Below, piece after piece: positions 1 through 7,524 of a stretch of DNA of 41,239 nucleotides. Within the stretch, counting starts at the first letter, position 1. Each line of letters opens with the position of its first letter. A model generated the notes under the pieces. The model saw only the letters and a program-made list of their open reading frames with translations, was not told the origin of the DNA and did not search any database. The DNA is from Bacteroidales bacterium (lineage in GTDB: Bacteria; Bacteroidota; Bacteroidia; Bacteroidales; P3): assembly GCA_017443265.1 (NCBI GenBank), contig JAFSOU010000086.1, positions 1 to 41,239 on the forward strand. The letters are read 5' to 3'. The translations under genes and the position numbers were made by a program.

Positions 1-1
1 G

Positions 2-766
2 CTGGGTATCGAAACCCTCGGCGGCGTGATGACAAAGCTTATCGAAGCCAACACCACCATCCCCACCAAGAAAAGCCAGATCTTCAGCACGGCTGCCGAC
101 AACCAGCCCGGCGTGGAAATCCACGTGCTGCAGGGCGAGCGTCCCATGGCCAACCAGAACAAGACCATCGGTCGTTTCAACCTCGACGGCATACCCCCCG
201 CACCCAGAGGAGTACCGCAAATCGAAGTTACTTTCGACATCGACGCCAACGGCATACTCAACGTATCGGCCATAGACAAAGCCACCGGCAAGACACAGAA
301 CATACGTATCGAAGCCTCATCCGGACTTTCGGAAGACGAGATAAAACGTATGAAAGCCGAAGCCGAGGCCAACGCCGAAGCCGACAAAAAGGCCAAGGAC
401 GAGATTGAAAAGGTGAACGCCGCCGACAGCATGATCTTCCAAAGCGAGAAAAATCTGAAGGACTACGGCGACAAGCTGCCCGCCGACAAGAAATCGGCCA
501 TAGAGAGCGCCCTTGCCGACCTGAAATCGGCCCACGCCTCGAAGAACATACCCGCTATCGACTCCGCCATGGAGAAGATAAACAATGCTTGGCAGGCCGC
601 CAGCGAGGATATGTACAAAGCCCAGCAGCAGGGCGGCGCCAACCCCGGTGCCGGCGCAGGCTTCGACCCCAGCAATATGGGCGGCCAGCAGGGCAACCCC
701 AACGCCGGTCAGCAAAGCGGCAACGACGAAACCGTTACCGACGCGGATTTCGAGGAGGTAAAATAA
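2..766 (+). CDS. dnaK: Chaperone DnaK (Hsp70), C-terminal part, truncated by window start
   Basis: This is the 3' portion of the Hsp70 chaperone gene; the nucleotide-binding domain lies before the window. Reading frame 2 is open from the first base. The visible part holds the substrate-binding beta domain ([18 protein letters not shown], followed by an [16 protein letters not shown] segment), the helical lid and a Gly/Asn/Gln-rich tail ending in the typical acidic DnaK terminus (DADFEEVK). DnaK acts in the cytoplasm with DnaJ and GrpE. Codon use is GC-rich, in clear contrast with the AT-rich gene that follows. A strong terminator lies 20 bases after the stop. The family assignment is certain. 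Confidence 0.97.
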   Translation: MGIETLGGVMTKLIEANTTIPTKKSQIFSTAADNQPGVEIHVLQGERPMANQNKTIGRFNLDGIPPAPRGVPQIEVTFDIDANGILNVSAIDKATGKTQNIRIEASSGLSEDEIKRMKAEAEANAEADKKAKDEIEKVNAADSMIFQSEKNLKDYGDKLPADKKSAIESALADLKSAHASKNIPAIDSAMEKINNAWQAASEDMYKAQQQGGANPGAGAGFDPSNMGGQQGNPNAGQQSGNDETVTDADFEEVK

Positions 767-785
767 AAATATTTGTTAAACGAAG

Positions 786-820
786 AAAGAGGTGCAACCT
801 TTTGATTGCACCTCTTTTTA
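786..820 (+). terminator. Rho-independent terminator after dnaK
   Basis: A perfect 12-bp stem (arm AAAGAGGTGCAA at 786-797, complement at 806-817) with an 8-nt loop runs into T residues. It ends only about 15 bases before the next start codon at 835, which leaves almost no room for a separate promoter for that gene downstream of it. Confidence 0.85.
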
Positions 821-834
821 TAAATATTGAGCCT

Positions 835-2358
835 ATGTCTTTGTTTGATAATTCAACAAAAAAAAACAAACTATCTGGTACTACGGAGGGTTTCTTCTTT
901 GGCGCGCCTGAAGCTGAAGCTGAAAAGAAATTTGAAACAGATAATGATGTATCTTTTTTTGGTGACTATTTTGATGTGATTCATGAAATATCATCAGGAA
1001 AATTCATTATTAGTGGACGGAAGGGTACAGGAAAGTCGGCGGTTGCTAAACATTTTTTAGAAGCAAATGAGGAAGATGAGACTTATGTTGATATTGTTTT
1101 ACCCAAAGAATATGTGATTTGTAAAAACGCCATTCATGCGGAAGATGGAGTAGAAATCACATCTAGTATGGTTTGGGAATGGATTGTGCTGACTCGCTTT
1201 GTGAGAATGATACTTAAAAATGAAAGTGGCAAGTATATACGAGAATTTAAACCACTTGAACTTTTTTGGAAGAACAACTCTGGTTTTTTAGATATAGACA
1301 AGTTTGATGCTAAGGAAATAATTAGTAAGAATAGCGGACAATTGAGTTTTGCCCCATTAAAGCAAATCATGGCAATACAATTCCAAAAGCTTTTTAATGT
1401 AAAGATGGTGCATGCGCCCTTTTACAAGTTAATTCCTGCTTTAAGGGAAATTGTAGAACGAGTGTTACGATATAATGTGTACAAAAAGATAGACTATGTC
1501 CTTATGTTTGATGATTTGGATATAAAATTTAGATTAGACAATGAAAACGACAAGATGGATTTGATGGAATTAATACGTATAGCTAAAGATTATAATACTA
1601 TAGCGTTTAGTGGCACAAATGCAAGAATACTTATTTTTATTCGAGATGATGTGAGACGGAAAATGCAAAATATTGCTACTGATACCTGCAAAGTTTTTGG
1701 AAGCTATGAGTATCAATTAAAATGGTATAATCATGAAATTGGTGATGATGATGATAATCGAAATAGAATAAAACAGTTTATTAATCATCGTTTGCAGATT
1801 AATTTCAAAAAATTGGATATCAAGTATAACGAGAATGATCCATGGCAATCTTTTGTGGAAGACGATATTAGTATTTATGATAGAAAAACACCTTTTAAAT
1901 ATTTGCTGGATTTTACTTTTTATCGTCCAAGAGATTTTATAAATATATTCAAAGATTTGGGCCAAAGAAGATATAAATTACCACTATCACCAACTAACAT
2001 TAAAACATTATTGAGTGATTATGTGAAATGGAACTATGATGAAATTATAGATGAATTAACGATTGTATTTTCTTCTTCAGAGATTGTAAAAATAAAAAAA
2101 ATTTTAAAAGCAGTAGCAAATGTTGCGCCTATAACTTATTGTGAAGTTACGAAATTGATAGCTGATAATGACTTAAGTGCTGATGTTTTAGACACTCTAG
2201 TTGATTATAATTTGCTAATTCCACAAGATAACAATAAAAATCAATATTTTAGTTATAGGGAAAAAAGCATTGATGAAGATTTAGAAAAATACTCATATGC
2301 CTTACCCAAGAGTGTTTATGCATATTATAAACCGACTACAATTCTTCCGGGAGTTTAA
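835..2358 (+). CDS. P-loop ATPase, resembling the Sll1717-type family
   Basis: A predicted 507-residue cytoplasmic ATPase. Walker A is GRKGTGKS at residues 61-68 and a Walker B-like strand YVLMFDDLD is at 221-229. The N-terminal FFFGAPEAEAEKKF segment followed by a P-loop resembles P-loop ATPases annotated as Sll1717 family, which often occur in accessory and defence contexts; that family name is from memory. I chose ATG 835 because the frame upstream merely overlaps the end of dnaK in another frame. The gene is strikingly AT-rich next to dnaK, suggesting horizontal acquisition directly behind the dnaK terminator. No nuclease, protease or membrane segment is evident in the C-terminal half. 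Its substrate is unknown. Confidence 0.75.
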   Translation: MSLFDNSTKKNKLSGTTEGFFFGAPEAEAEKKFETDNDVSFFGDYFDVIHEISSGKFIISGRKGTGKSAVAKHFLEANEEDETYVDIVLPKEYVICKNAIHAEDGVEITSSMVWEWIVLTRFVRMILKNESGKYIREFKPLELFWKNNSGFLDIDKFDAKEIISKNSGQLSFAPLKQIMAIQFQKLFNVKMVHAPFYKLIPALREIVERVLRYNVYKKIDYVLMFDDLDIKFRLDNENDKMDLMELIRIAKDYNTIAFSGTNARILIFIRDDVRRKMQNIATDTCKVFGSYEYQLKWYNHEIGDDDDNRNRIKQFINHRLQINFKKLDIKYNENDPWQSFVEDDISIYDRKTPFKYLLDFTFYRPRDFINIFKDLGQRRYKLPLSPTNIKTLLSDYVKWNYDEIIDELTIVFSSSEIVKIKKILKAVANVAPITYCEVTKLIADNDLSADVLDTLVDYNLLIPQDNNKNQYFSYREKSIDEDLEKYSYALPKSVYAYYKPTTILPGV

Positions 2359-2417
2359 ACTGCAACAGTCTTATGGTCAGGTCAGTTTTGCAAAAGCGAA
2401 GATTCTAAAATGATATC

Positions 2418-3890
2418 TCATCTTTTCAACTTCCGTTTTGCCCATTCAGACAAAGGTTGGGGCTTTTTATTCTGGTTTGAAATAGATGATATGATTTTGT
2501 TTTGCCATACAATAGAACCATCTCGACGTATATAAGACACTATTTTTATATCATCACTTTTAGAGGTATAAACTTTGCATAAATCTTTACCAGTAGCTGG
2601 GAAGCAAAAGTCATATTGACATGGAATAGCAATTGTTAGGGTTGTGTCAACATATCCCCATTTTCCATTAATTTTAACTGGAGCCAATCCGAAACAAAAC
2701 AGTCCGCAATATTCATACGGTTCGCCATCATGTCCCCATCCTAATAAATTCTTGTCTATGAACACCCAAGCTTGATCATTTATCCGCACTCCGGAATATC
2801 CTTCACTGAAAGGAAGAGCTTCTGGGAAACCATTATAATCATCATCACCTTCCTCAATGCCGAAAAGTATGTTGTTTATTTCTTTCTCGCTTAAATTGTT
2901 GGCAACAGAATCTAAATCTTCCTCACTAATACCAGTTAAAAAATTGCCGTTCTTGTCAATAAATTGGTATCTAAATCCCAAAAACTCACCTAAGAAATTG
3001 GGAGTCATAACCGCAATGCCATCATTGAACATTTTTCCAAAATGACCAATGCTAAGTTGTTTAATAATATTACCCCTGCCGTCTATAAGATAATATGCTG
3101 AACCATATTCAGGGTCACCAGATTCTTGTCTATTTATTAAGGTATGTTTACTTCTGTCAATACGAGTCTTTCCGTTTTCATCTTTTACGAATTCTCCGTC
3201 TAGGGTATCTGTTCCATATTTCATTGATGAATATATTATATAGGCAAAAGCTCTGTTTTCTTTAATTATAGAAATATCTGAATAAATAAAGTCACAAATC
3301 TCATGTCCCTCCATATCAATTATTCCCCAATTGTTACTTCCATTTATTCTTTTTCTCACCGCAGCAGTGCTATCTGAAAATGTTGTCGCTTCGGTATAAA
3401 TACATGGGATAACGATTTTTCCATGTTTATTCATGTATCCTTTCCGCCAAGTGTTAGTGTCTGCTACAACAGCTAATCCTTTTACAAAAAGATGTTCATT
3501 GCAGAATTTAGAAAGCATATATTTAGCATTACAGATTTCATCTTTTGATAAAGGTATGCAATCTTCAAAATCATGTTTGAAAGCTTTTTCACCATTTGTC
3601 TTGATATAATTGTAACGAACGAAAAATGTATCTATTTGTAGGATCCCAAAAAGTCCCGAGCTTGACTTAGTAACTGTATCTAAAACAACGACTGCCATTT
3701 CACTACTTTTATTAAAGCGATAGCTGGTGCAGATATATTGTGGTTCAACAACAACATTTCCATCCACATCAATGAACCCATATAGTCCGTCTTTTTCAAT
3801 TTGATACATTTTTGTAGGATCTGTTAACTTATTGCATGCCACAAAAGATACAATTGCCACAATTAATAATGTTCTAAAAATCTGTTTCAT
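2418..3890 (-). CDS. WG-repeat lipoprotein
   Basis: A 490-residue predicted lipoprotein. The N-terminus is a short basic and hydrophobic signal with lipobox FVAC, so Cys19 would be lipidated and the protein displayed on the outer membrane or periplasmic side. Several WG (KWG-type) repeats are visible: YGFIDVDGNVVVEPQY near the start, GYMNKHGKIVIPCIY, NNWGIIDMEGHEICDFIY, and KWGYVDTTLTIAIPCQY near the end. WG repeats form beta-rich propeller-like arrays with presumed binding roles. The gene is AT-rich and converges with the ATPase gene at 2358. No partner is evident, and I infer no specific function. Confidence 0.8.
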   Translation of the reverse strand: MKQIFRTLLIVAIVSFVACNKLTDPTKMYQIEKDGLYGFIDVDGNVVVEPQYICTSYRFNKSSEMAVVVLDTVTKSSSGLFGILQIDTFFVRYNYIKTNGEKAFKHDFEDCIPLSKDEICNAKYMLSKFCNEHLFVKGLAVVADTNTWRKGYMNKHGKIVIPCIYTEATTFSDSTAAVRKRINGSNNWGIIDMEGHEICDFIYSDISIIKENRAFAYIIYSSMKYGTDTLDGEFVKDENGKTRIDRSKHTLINRQESGDPEYGSAYYLIDGRGNIIKQLSIGHFGKMFNDGIAVMTPNFLGEFLGFRYQFIDKNGNFLTGISEEDLDSVANNLSEKEINNILFGIEEGDDDYNGFPEALPFSEGYSGVRINDQAWVFIDKNLLGWGHDGEPYEYCGLFCFGLAPVKINGKWGYVDTTLTIAIPCQYDFCFPATGKDLCKVYTSKSDDIKIVSYIRRDGSIVWQNKIISSISNQNKKPQPLSEWAKRKLKR

Positions 3891-4002
3891 TTAATTTTGT
3901 TTTAATTATGAATACTATGTTTATATACTTTGCTAGAATAACTTTTGTTTCAAAATAAGGGTAAATAAGAAAGGCGCAAATCCTTTCGTTTATCGCTTAT
4001 TT

Positions 4003-4120
4003 CTCATAGAAGGTGCTGGTAAAGCCTATGGAACAAACAAGCACGAATAATTCACGCCATTGCGTGAACTTTCCGCGTCTAAATCCTCGTTCCATGAAAG
4101 TTACCAGCTTTTCTATAAGG
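4003..4120. other. Long nested hairpin (structured RNA or MITE-like element)
   Basis: The 319-base gap between the lipoprotein start and the 66-residue gene holds one long interrupted hairpin. Its nested stems are ATAGAA (4006-4011) with TTCTAT (4111-4116), GCTGGTAA (4015-4022) with 4101-4108, ATGGAAC (4028-4034) with 4089-4095, and an apical 7-bp stem TTCACGC (4051-4057) with 4062-4068 around a CATT loop. A weak GAGC/GCTC stem followed by a T-rich run lies at about 4128-4152 on the plus strand. It could be a small RNA, a 3' UTR structure of the minus-strand operon, or a non-autonomous mobile element. I could not assign it to a known RNA family. Confidence 0.5.
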
Positions 4121-4209
4121 AGAACAAGAGCGTCAGCTCAATTATTTTGTTTTCTAGTATTTCTTTGTTTATGTCACATTACTAATTGATAATTGTTTTG
4201 TGAAATAAT

Positions 4210-4410
4210 TTATATATTAGCAGTATTAAAAGCCATTGATGGATATGACGCACCCTCAACCGTTAGCAGGGTATAGCCGCGCCGTTTAACAATTCCTTTG
4301 GACACCATTTCTTCAAATTCCCTTGAGGATTTCTCGAACTCTTCAAGTTCGGACGAACTAAAATTAGTGGTGGAAAAGATTTCTTTTAGTCTATCTTCTA
4401 TTGTCTGCAT
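4210..4410 (-). CDS. Small hypothetical protein coupled to the SDH-type protease
   Basis: A 66-residue protein whose start codon lies 3 bases after the stop of the upstream protease gene, so the two are almost surely one transcript. It has an acidic helical first half (EDRLKEIFSTTNFSSSELEEFEKSSREF) and a short basic segment KRRGYTLLTV. It has no signal peptide or membrane segment. I do not recognise the family. The tight spacing suggests a regulator, adaptor or substrate of the protease, but that is inference. Confidence 0.7.
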   Translation of the reverse strand: MQTIEDRLKEIFSTTNFSSSELEEFEKSSREFEEMVSKGIVKRRGYTLLTVEGASYPSMAFNTANI

Positions 4411-4413
4411 ATC

Positions 4414-5277
4414 TTATATGTGTTTGCGGGTTTGTATGAATATTTGCATTTGGTATTTCCTTGTAAAATCCCTCAAAAGATTATAGTACTGTCGGATTGC
4501 TGGCCTGACAGCCGCGTCATTGCTATAATCGTCTATTTTAAGCTTCAATGAGCCTAGTTCTTTGATGTTTATCGGGCGGCCATGTGATTTCCATCTTTTG
4601 TTATTGCCAAGTTCCTTGGCTATTTCTTCGGCACGTTTCTCTTTTTCTTTATCCGTTACAGGTTTACTCGATGAATTGTGTATTGTCCAATTTTTGAATT
4701 TGTACTGGACTAACCACTTCTTCAACAGATCAATAGTCAACTCCCGAGCTTGCTCGTAGCGTCTCAGCTCCGCAAGGTCAAAATCCTTCAAGATGAGAAA
4801 TTCCGCTTGAGTTAATGTACCCTTTTGTGCTTTCTCGATGAGTTCGTTAACCTTGTCCAAATAACCCATAGCAGGAACCATCCGCCCCTCTTTGTTGGTG
4901 ACTTGAGGATCGATTGGACCAAGGACAGAGAAATAGTCCATCCAAATCTCATCACCACTCATGCAAAAAATGGTTCCTGCACTGTAAGCGTAGTCGGGAA
5001 CAATGAATACAACTTTGTCGTAGAAGTTGCGTATGATATTCACATAGCGTTCTACAGCAATGGCACTGCCTCCATTTGTTGTCAGGACAACAGACAGAGT
5101 GTCTTTTCTGTCAGCATCGTTGGCTAATTCTTCTATGATATCCAAGAATGCGTTCTCATTGCCATCAATAATCGGACCGAAATAACTCAACACATCACTA
5201 TTGGTTGCCTTTTCCAAACCGGACAAAGAGTTCTGCAACAGTACTGTTACCGCTTTATCTACAGGATTATTATTCAT
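4414..5277 (-). CDS. SDH-family Clp-fold serine protease
   Basis: A 287-residue cytosolic protein of the serine dehydrogenase proteinase (SDH) family, which shares the ClpP/crotonase fold with SppA. The oxyanion-type segment TTNGGSA (residues 66-72), the nucleophile segment AYSAGT (Ser99), and the signature DEIWMDYFSVLGPIDPQ (109-125) are all present. There is no transmembrane segment or signal peptide, unlike SppA. The C-terminal half is charged and helical. It is the first gene of a two-gene operon with the 66-residue protein and has a well-formed promoter at 5314-5344. Family assignment is firm; the physiological substrate is unknown. Its place beside other accessory genes hints at a stress or defence role. 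Confidence 0.85.
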   Translation of the reverse strand: MNNNPVDKAVTVLLQNSLSGLEKATNSDVLSYFGPIIDGNENAFLDIIEELANDADRKDTLSVVLTTNGGSAIAVERYVNIIRNFYDKVVFIVPDYAYSAGTIFCMSGDEIWMDYFSVLGPIDPQVTNKEGRMVPAMGYLDKVNELIEKAQKGTLTQAEFLILKDFDLAELRRYEQARELTIDLLKKWLVQYKFKNWTIHNSSSKPVTDKEKEKRAEEIAKELGNNKRWKSHGRPINIKELGSLKLKIDDYSNDAAVRPAIRQYYNLLRDFTRKYQMQIFIQTRKHI

Positions 5278-5313
5278 ATATAAATTCTATTTAAACTCTA
5301 TACAAAGTGAATG

Positions 5314-5344
5314 CAAAAATACAATTTTTTTTTGATATGGCAAA
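5314..5344 (-). promoter_or_regulatory. Bacteroidetes promoter for the SDH protease operon
   Basis: Read on the minus strand, a -33 box TTTG (5344-5341) and a -7 box TATTTTTG (5321-5314) are separated by 19 bases, matching the Bacteroidetes consensus TTTG / TAnnTTTG. It lies about 37 bases upstream of the protease ATG. Confidence 0.7.
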
Positions 5345-5519
5345 ACGAATTTTTCTTTATTATTATAACTATTTGAAAATTAAAGTAATAAAATTGAAAT
5401 CCGTAAAATGTCAAGTTCGATAGGCGATGATTGATATTGCGATGCTGATAGTGGTTTTGCTTTTCTGCCGCAGAGAGAGTGGGAATGGAGAATGTAGTGG
5501 CGGATTCCACAATGGCATA

Positions 5520-6475
5520 GGAGTGAATAGTTACGGCAGTGGCTTTTTCAATAAGGTAAGTGCCGATTTGCAACGCGAATTACCGGATGTGAAAGGACTT
5601 TCACCGACTAATATTAAATACTTCAAGTATTTCTACGAGTTGTATTCACCGCTGCTAGGGAATCGGAAACAAGTTGTTGACGAGTCCTCGGTGCAAAATT
5701 GTCCGCAAGTTGCGGACAATTTCAATAGTCAAATTATTCCCAAGTTGCGGATGATTTGTTCTGTATTCCTTGGGATCATCATCGCCGTATCATCGACAAA
5801 TGCAAAGGAAATCCGCAAAAAGCTCTGTTTTATGTTAAAAAGACCATTGAAAACAATTGGAGCAGGGCTGTATTGCTAAACTTCCTTGATACCGACCTAT
5901 ATGAGCGAGAAGGTAAAGCAGTTACAAATTTCAATGCCGCATTACCGACACCCGATAGCGACTTGGCTCAACAAATGACCAAAGATCCGTATTGTTTTGA
6001 TTTTCTTACACTCTCACAGGATTATTCCGAGAAGGAGCTCAAAGATGCACTTATGGACAATATCCAAAAATTTTTGCTTGAATTGGGCAATGGATTTGCT
6101 TTTGTTGGCCGAGAAGTCCGAATTGAGGTAGGGGAAACGGAAAAATTTATCGACATGTTGTTTTACAACATCAGACTTTATTGCTATGTTGTGCTGGAAG
6201 TGAAAGTCGAGAAATTTGATTTTTCAAATGTGGGACAACTTGGCGGATATATTGTTGCTGTAAATCATCAATTAAAAGGAGAGTATGACAATCCCACAAT
6301 AGGACTTCTGGTTTGCAAGTATAAAGATAGCGTAGAAGCTCAATATGCATTGGAATCTACTGCACAGCCAATCGGAGTCTCTGCATATCAACTTTCAAAA
6401 TTGTTACCCGAACAGTTCAAATCATCACTTCCTTCGATAGAGGAACTTGAAAACGTTTTAGAGGCGGGGAAGTAA
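5520..6475 (+). pseudogene. YhcG/DUF1016 PDDEXK nuclease, frameshifted and 5'-truncated (gene A)
   Basis: Homology to the intact copy at 37485-38645 begins at YGSGFFNKVSADLQ (about 5532) in one frame and runs to about 5722. It resumes in another frame from at least 5731 (NYSQVADDLFCIPWDHH) to the stop at 6473-6475, so there is a single frameshift between the two linker repeats. The normal first 55 or so residues of the N-terminal DUF1016 domain are missing. The C-terminal PDDEXK domain is intact: FIDMLFY followed by VVLEVKVEKF (D...ExK). The family is associated with DNA metabolism and often occurs in restriction or defence loci. A second, truncated homologue follows directly. Confidence 0.8.
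5696..5757 (+). repeat. Two 27-nt palindromic linker modules in gene A
   Basis: Copy 1 (5696-5722) is a perfect palindrome: 13-nt arm AAATTGTCCGCAA, centre G5709, then the exact reverse complement. Copy 2 (5731-5757) is a diverged copy of the same 27-mer with centre 5744. In its own reading frame each copy has the centre base at codon position 1, encoding NCPQVADNF and NYSQVADDL. Copy 2 is in the other frame, so the frameshift lies between them. Confidence 0.85.
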
Positions 6476-7339
6476 AGAGCCTCATCGAAATCTCCATTGG
6501 GATTCCTCCTTAAACTACGGCGTTTTTTGCAGTCGCAAACTGCACAAATAACCGCCTCGCCAATTGTGCAGTTGCCAACTGCACAATTACCAACAGTGCA
6601 AGTGCCACCGATTCTATGCCTTACAACTTTTACTAATCATGTAGAAATAGTCAACCGTTGCGACAGCTTCAACGAACGTATTTTCTACACTCTCTATGCT
6701 GCACATCATCATCTAAAAGCCGAAGAGTTGCGGCGCAGCATTGTCAGCCACAATTTCGAATCTGTTATGAGCAAAGAAAAACAACTTTCGCCGGCGATGC
6801 TGACACAATATCCAGATGCTCAATTTATGCTAAAAGACAAGTTGTTTCTCGACTTCCTCGGACTAAAGCCAAAACACACCGAGCCTCAGCTGCATTCCGC
6901 CTTGCTCGAACACATGAAACAATTCATTCTCGAACTTGGCAAGGACTTTATCTTTATGGATTCCGAATTTCCTGTTATAGTGGGCGGCAAACAAAAACGC
7001 ATAGACCTTCTTTTCTACCATCGCGCGTTGCAATGCCTTGTGGCAGTCGAACTCAAAGCGCTGGATTTTGAAGCTGAATTCGTAAGCAAACTAGACCTGT
7101 ATCTTGAGGCATTAGACCGTGACCATAAACACCCAAACGAGAATCCGTCTGTCGGCATCATTCTTTGTCCATCTGCCGACAAAAGTGAGGTGGAATATAC
7201 TCTTAGCCGCTCACTAAGTCCGACAATGGTGGCCGAATATCGACGTCGGCTAATACCTATAGAGGTCATGCAACATTCCCTTGCCGAATATTGCGAATAT
7301 CTCAAAAATAAATATGCTAATAATAAACAACCCCAGTGA
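6476..7339 (+). pseudogene. YhcG/DUF1016 nuclease, 5'-truncated (gene B)
   Basis: This frame opens directly after the stop of gene A and has no early ATG; the first candidate start is TTG 6497 and the first in-frame ATG is near 6767. Only the tail of the linker and the C-terminal domain remain: LTTFTNHVEIVNRCDSFNER matches the family's SWSHYxxLL region, and RIDLLFYHRALQCLVAVELKALDF carries the PDDEXK D...ExK residues. The entire N-terminal DUF1016 domain is absent. It looks like a remnant left by recombination between adjacent paralogues. It could still yield a free nuclease domain if TTG is used. Confidence 0.7.
6562..6588 (+). repeat. 27-nt perfect palindromic linker module in gene B
   Basis: A 13-nt arm AATTGTGCAGTTG (6562-6574), a single centre base C6575, then the exact reverse complement (6576-6588). 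It encodes IVQLPTAQL, with the centre at codon position 1. Degenerate half-units (CAAACTGCACAAAT at about 6536 and CAACAGTGCAAG at about 6591) flank it. The architecture is identical to the modules in the other three DUF1016 genes here. Confidence 0.9.
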
Positions 7340-7405
7340 CGACACAAGAAGTTAGAGACTCCGCGGATTCGCAAAGCCGCCGATTTCTGCCCCGCTGATG
7401 ATAAT

Positions 7406-7441
7406 AAAACGTGCGACGTTCGTCGCACGTTTTGTTTTTTT
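7406..7441 (+). terminator. Rho-independent terminator
   Basis: A 12-bp stem (arm AAAACGTGCGAC at 7406-7417, complement at 7422-7433) with a GTTC loop is followed by a T-rich tract. It ends the nuclease remnants and isolates them from the peptidase gene downstream. Confidence 0.85.
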
Positions 7442-7463
7442 TATTCTCTGCCTCAAAAAAAAC

Positions 7464-7494
7464 TTGCACAACCGGATTTTTTTTCGTAATTTTG
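7464..7494 (+). promoter_or_regulatory. Bacteroidetes promoter for the C10 peptidase gene
   Basis: The -7 box TAATTTTG (7487-7494) matches TAnnTTTG exactly. A partial -33 box TTG (7464-7466) lies 20 bases upstream. The start codon is at 7525. Confidence 0.7.
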
Positions 7495-7524
7495 CACTTT
7501 TATAACAAATAAAAAACAGTCGTT

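Noticed and set aside
4003..4120. Assignment of the hairpin element to 6S RNA or tmRNA
   Set aside because: No tmRNA tag or tRNA-like ends are visible, and the loops do not clearly resemble the 6S central bubble; left unassigned.
4298..4486. A 62-codon plus-strand frame opposite the protease operon
   Set aside because: It is antisense to two tightly coupled minus-strand genes and lacks any start signal or domain.
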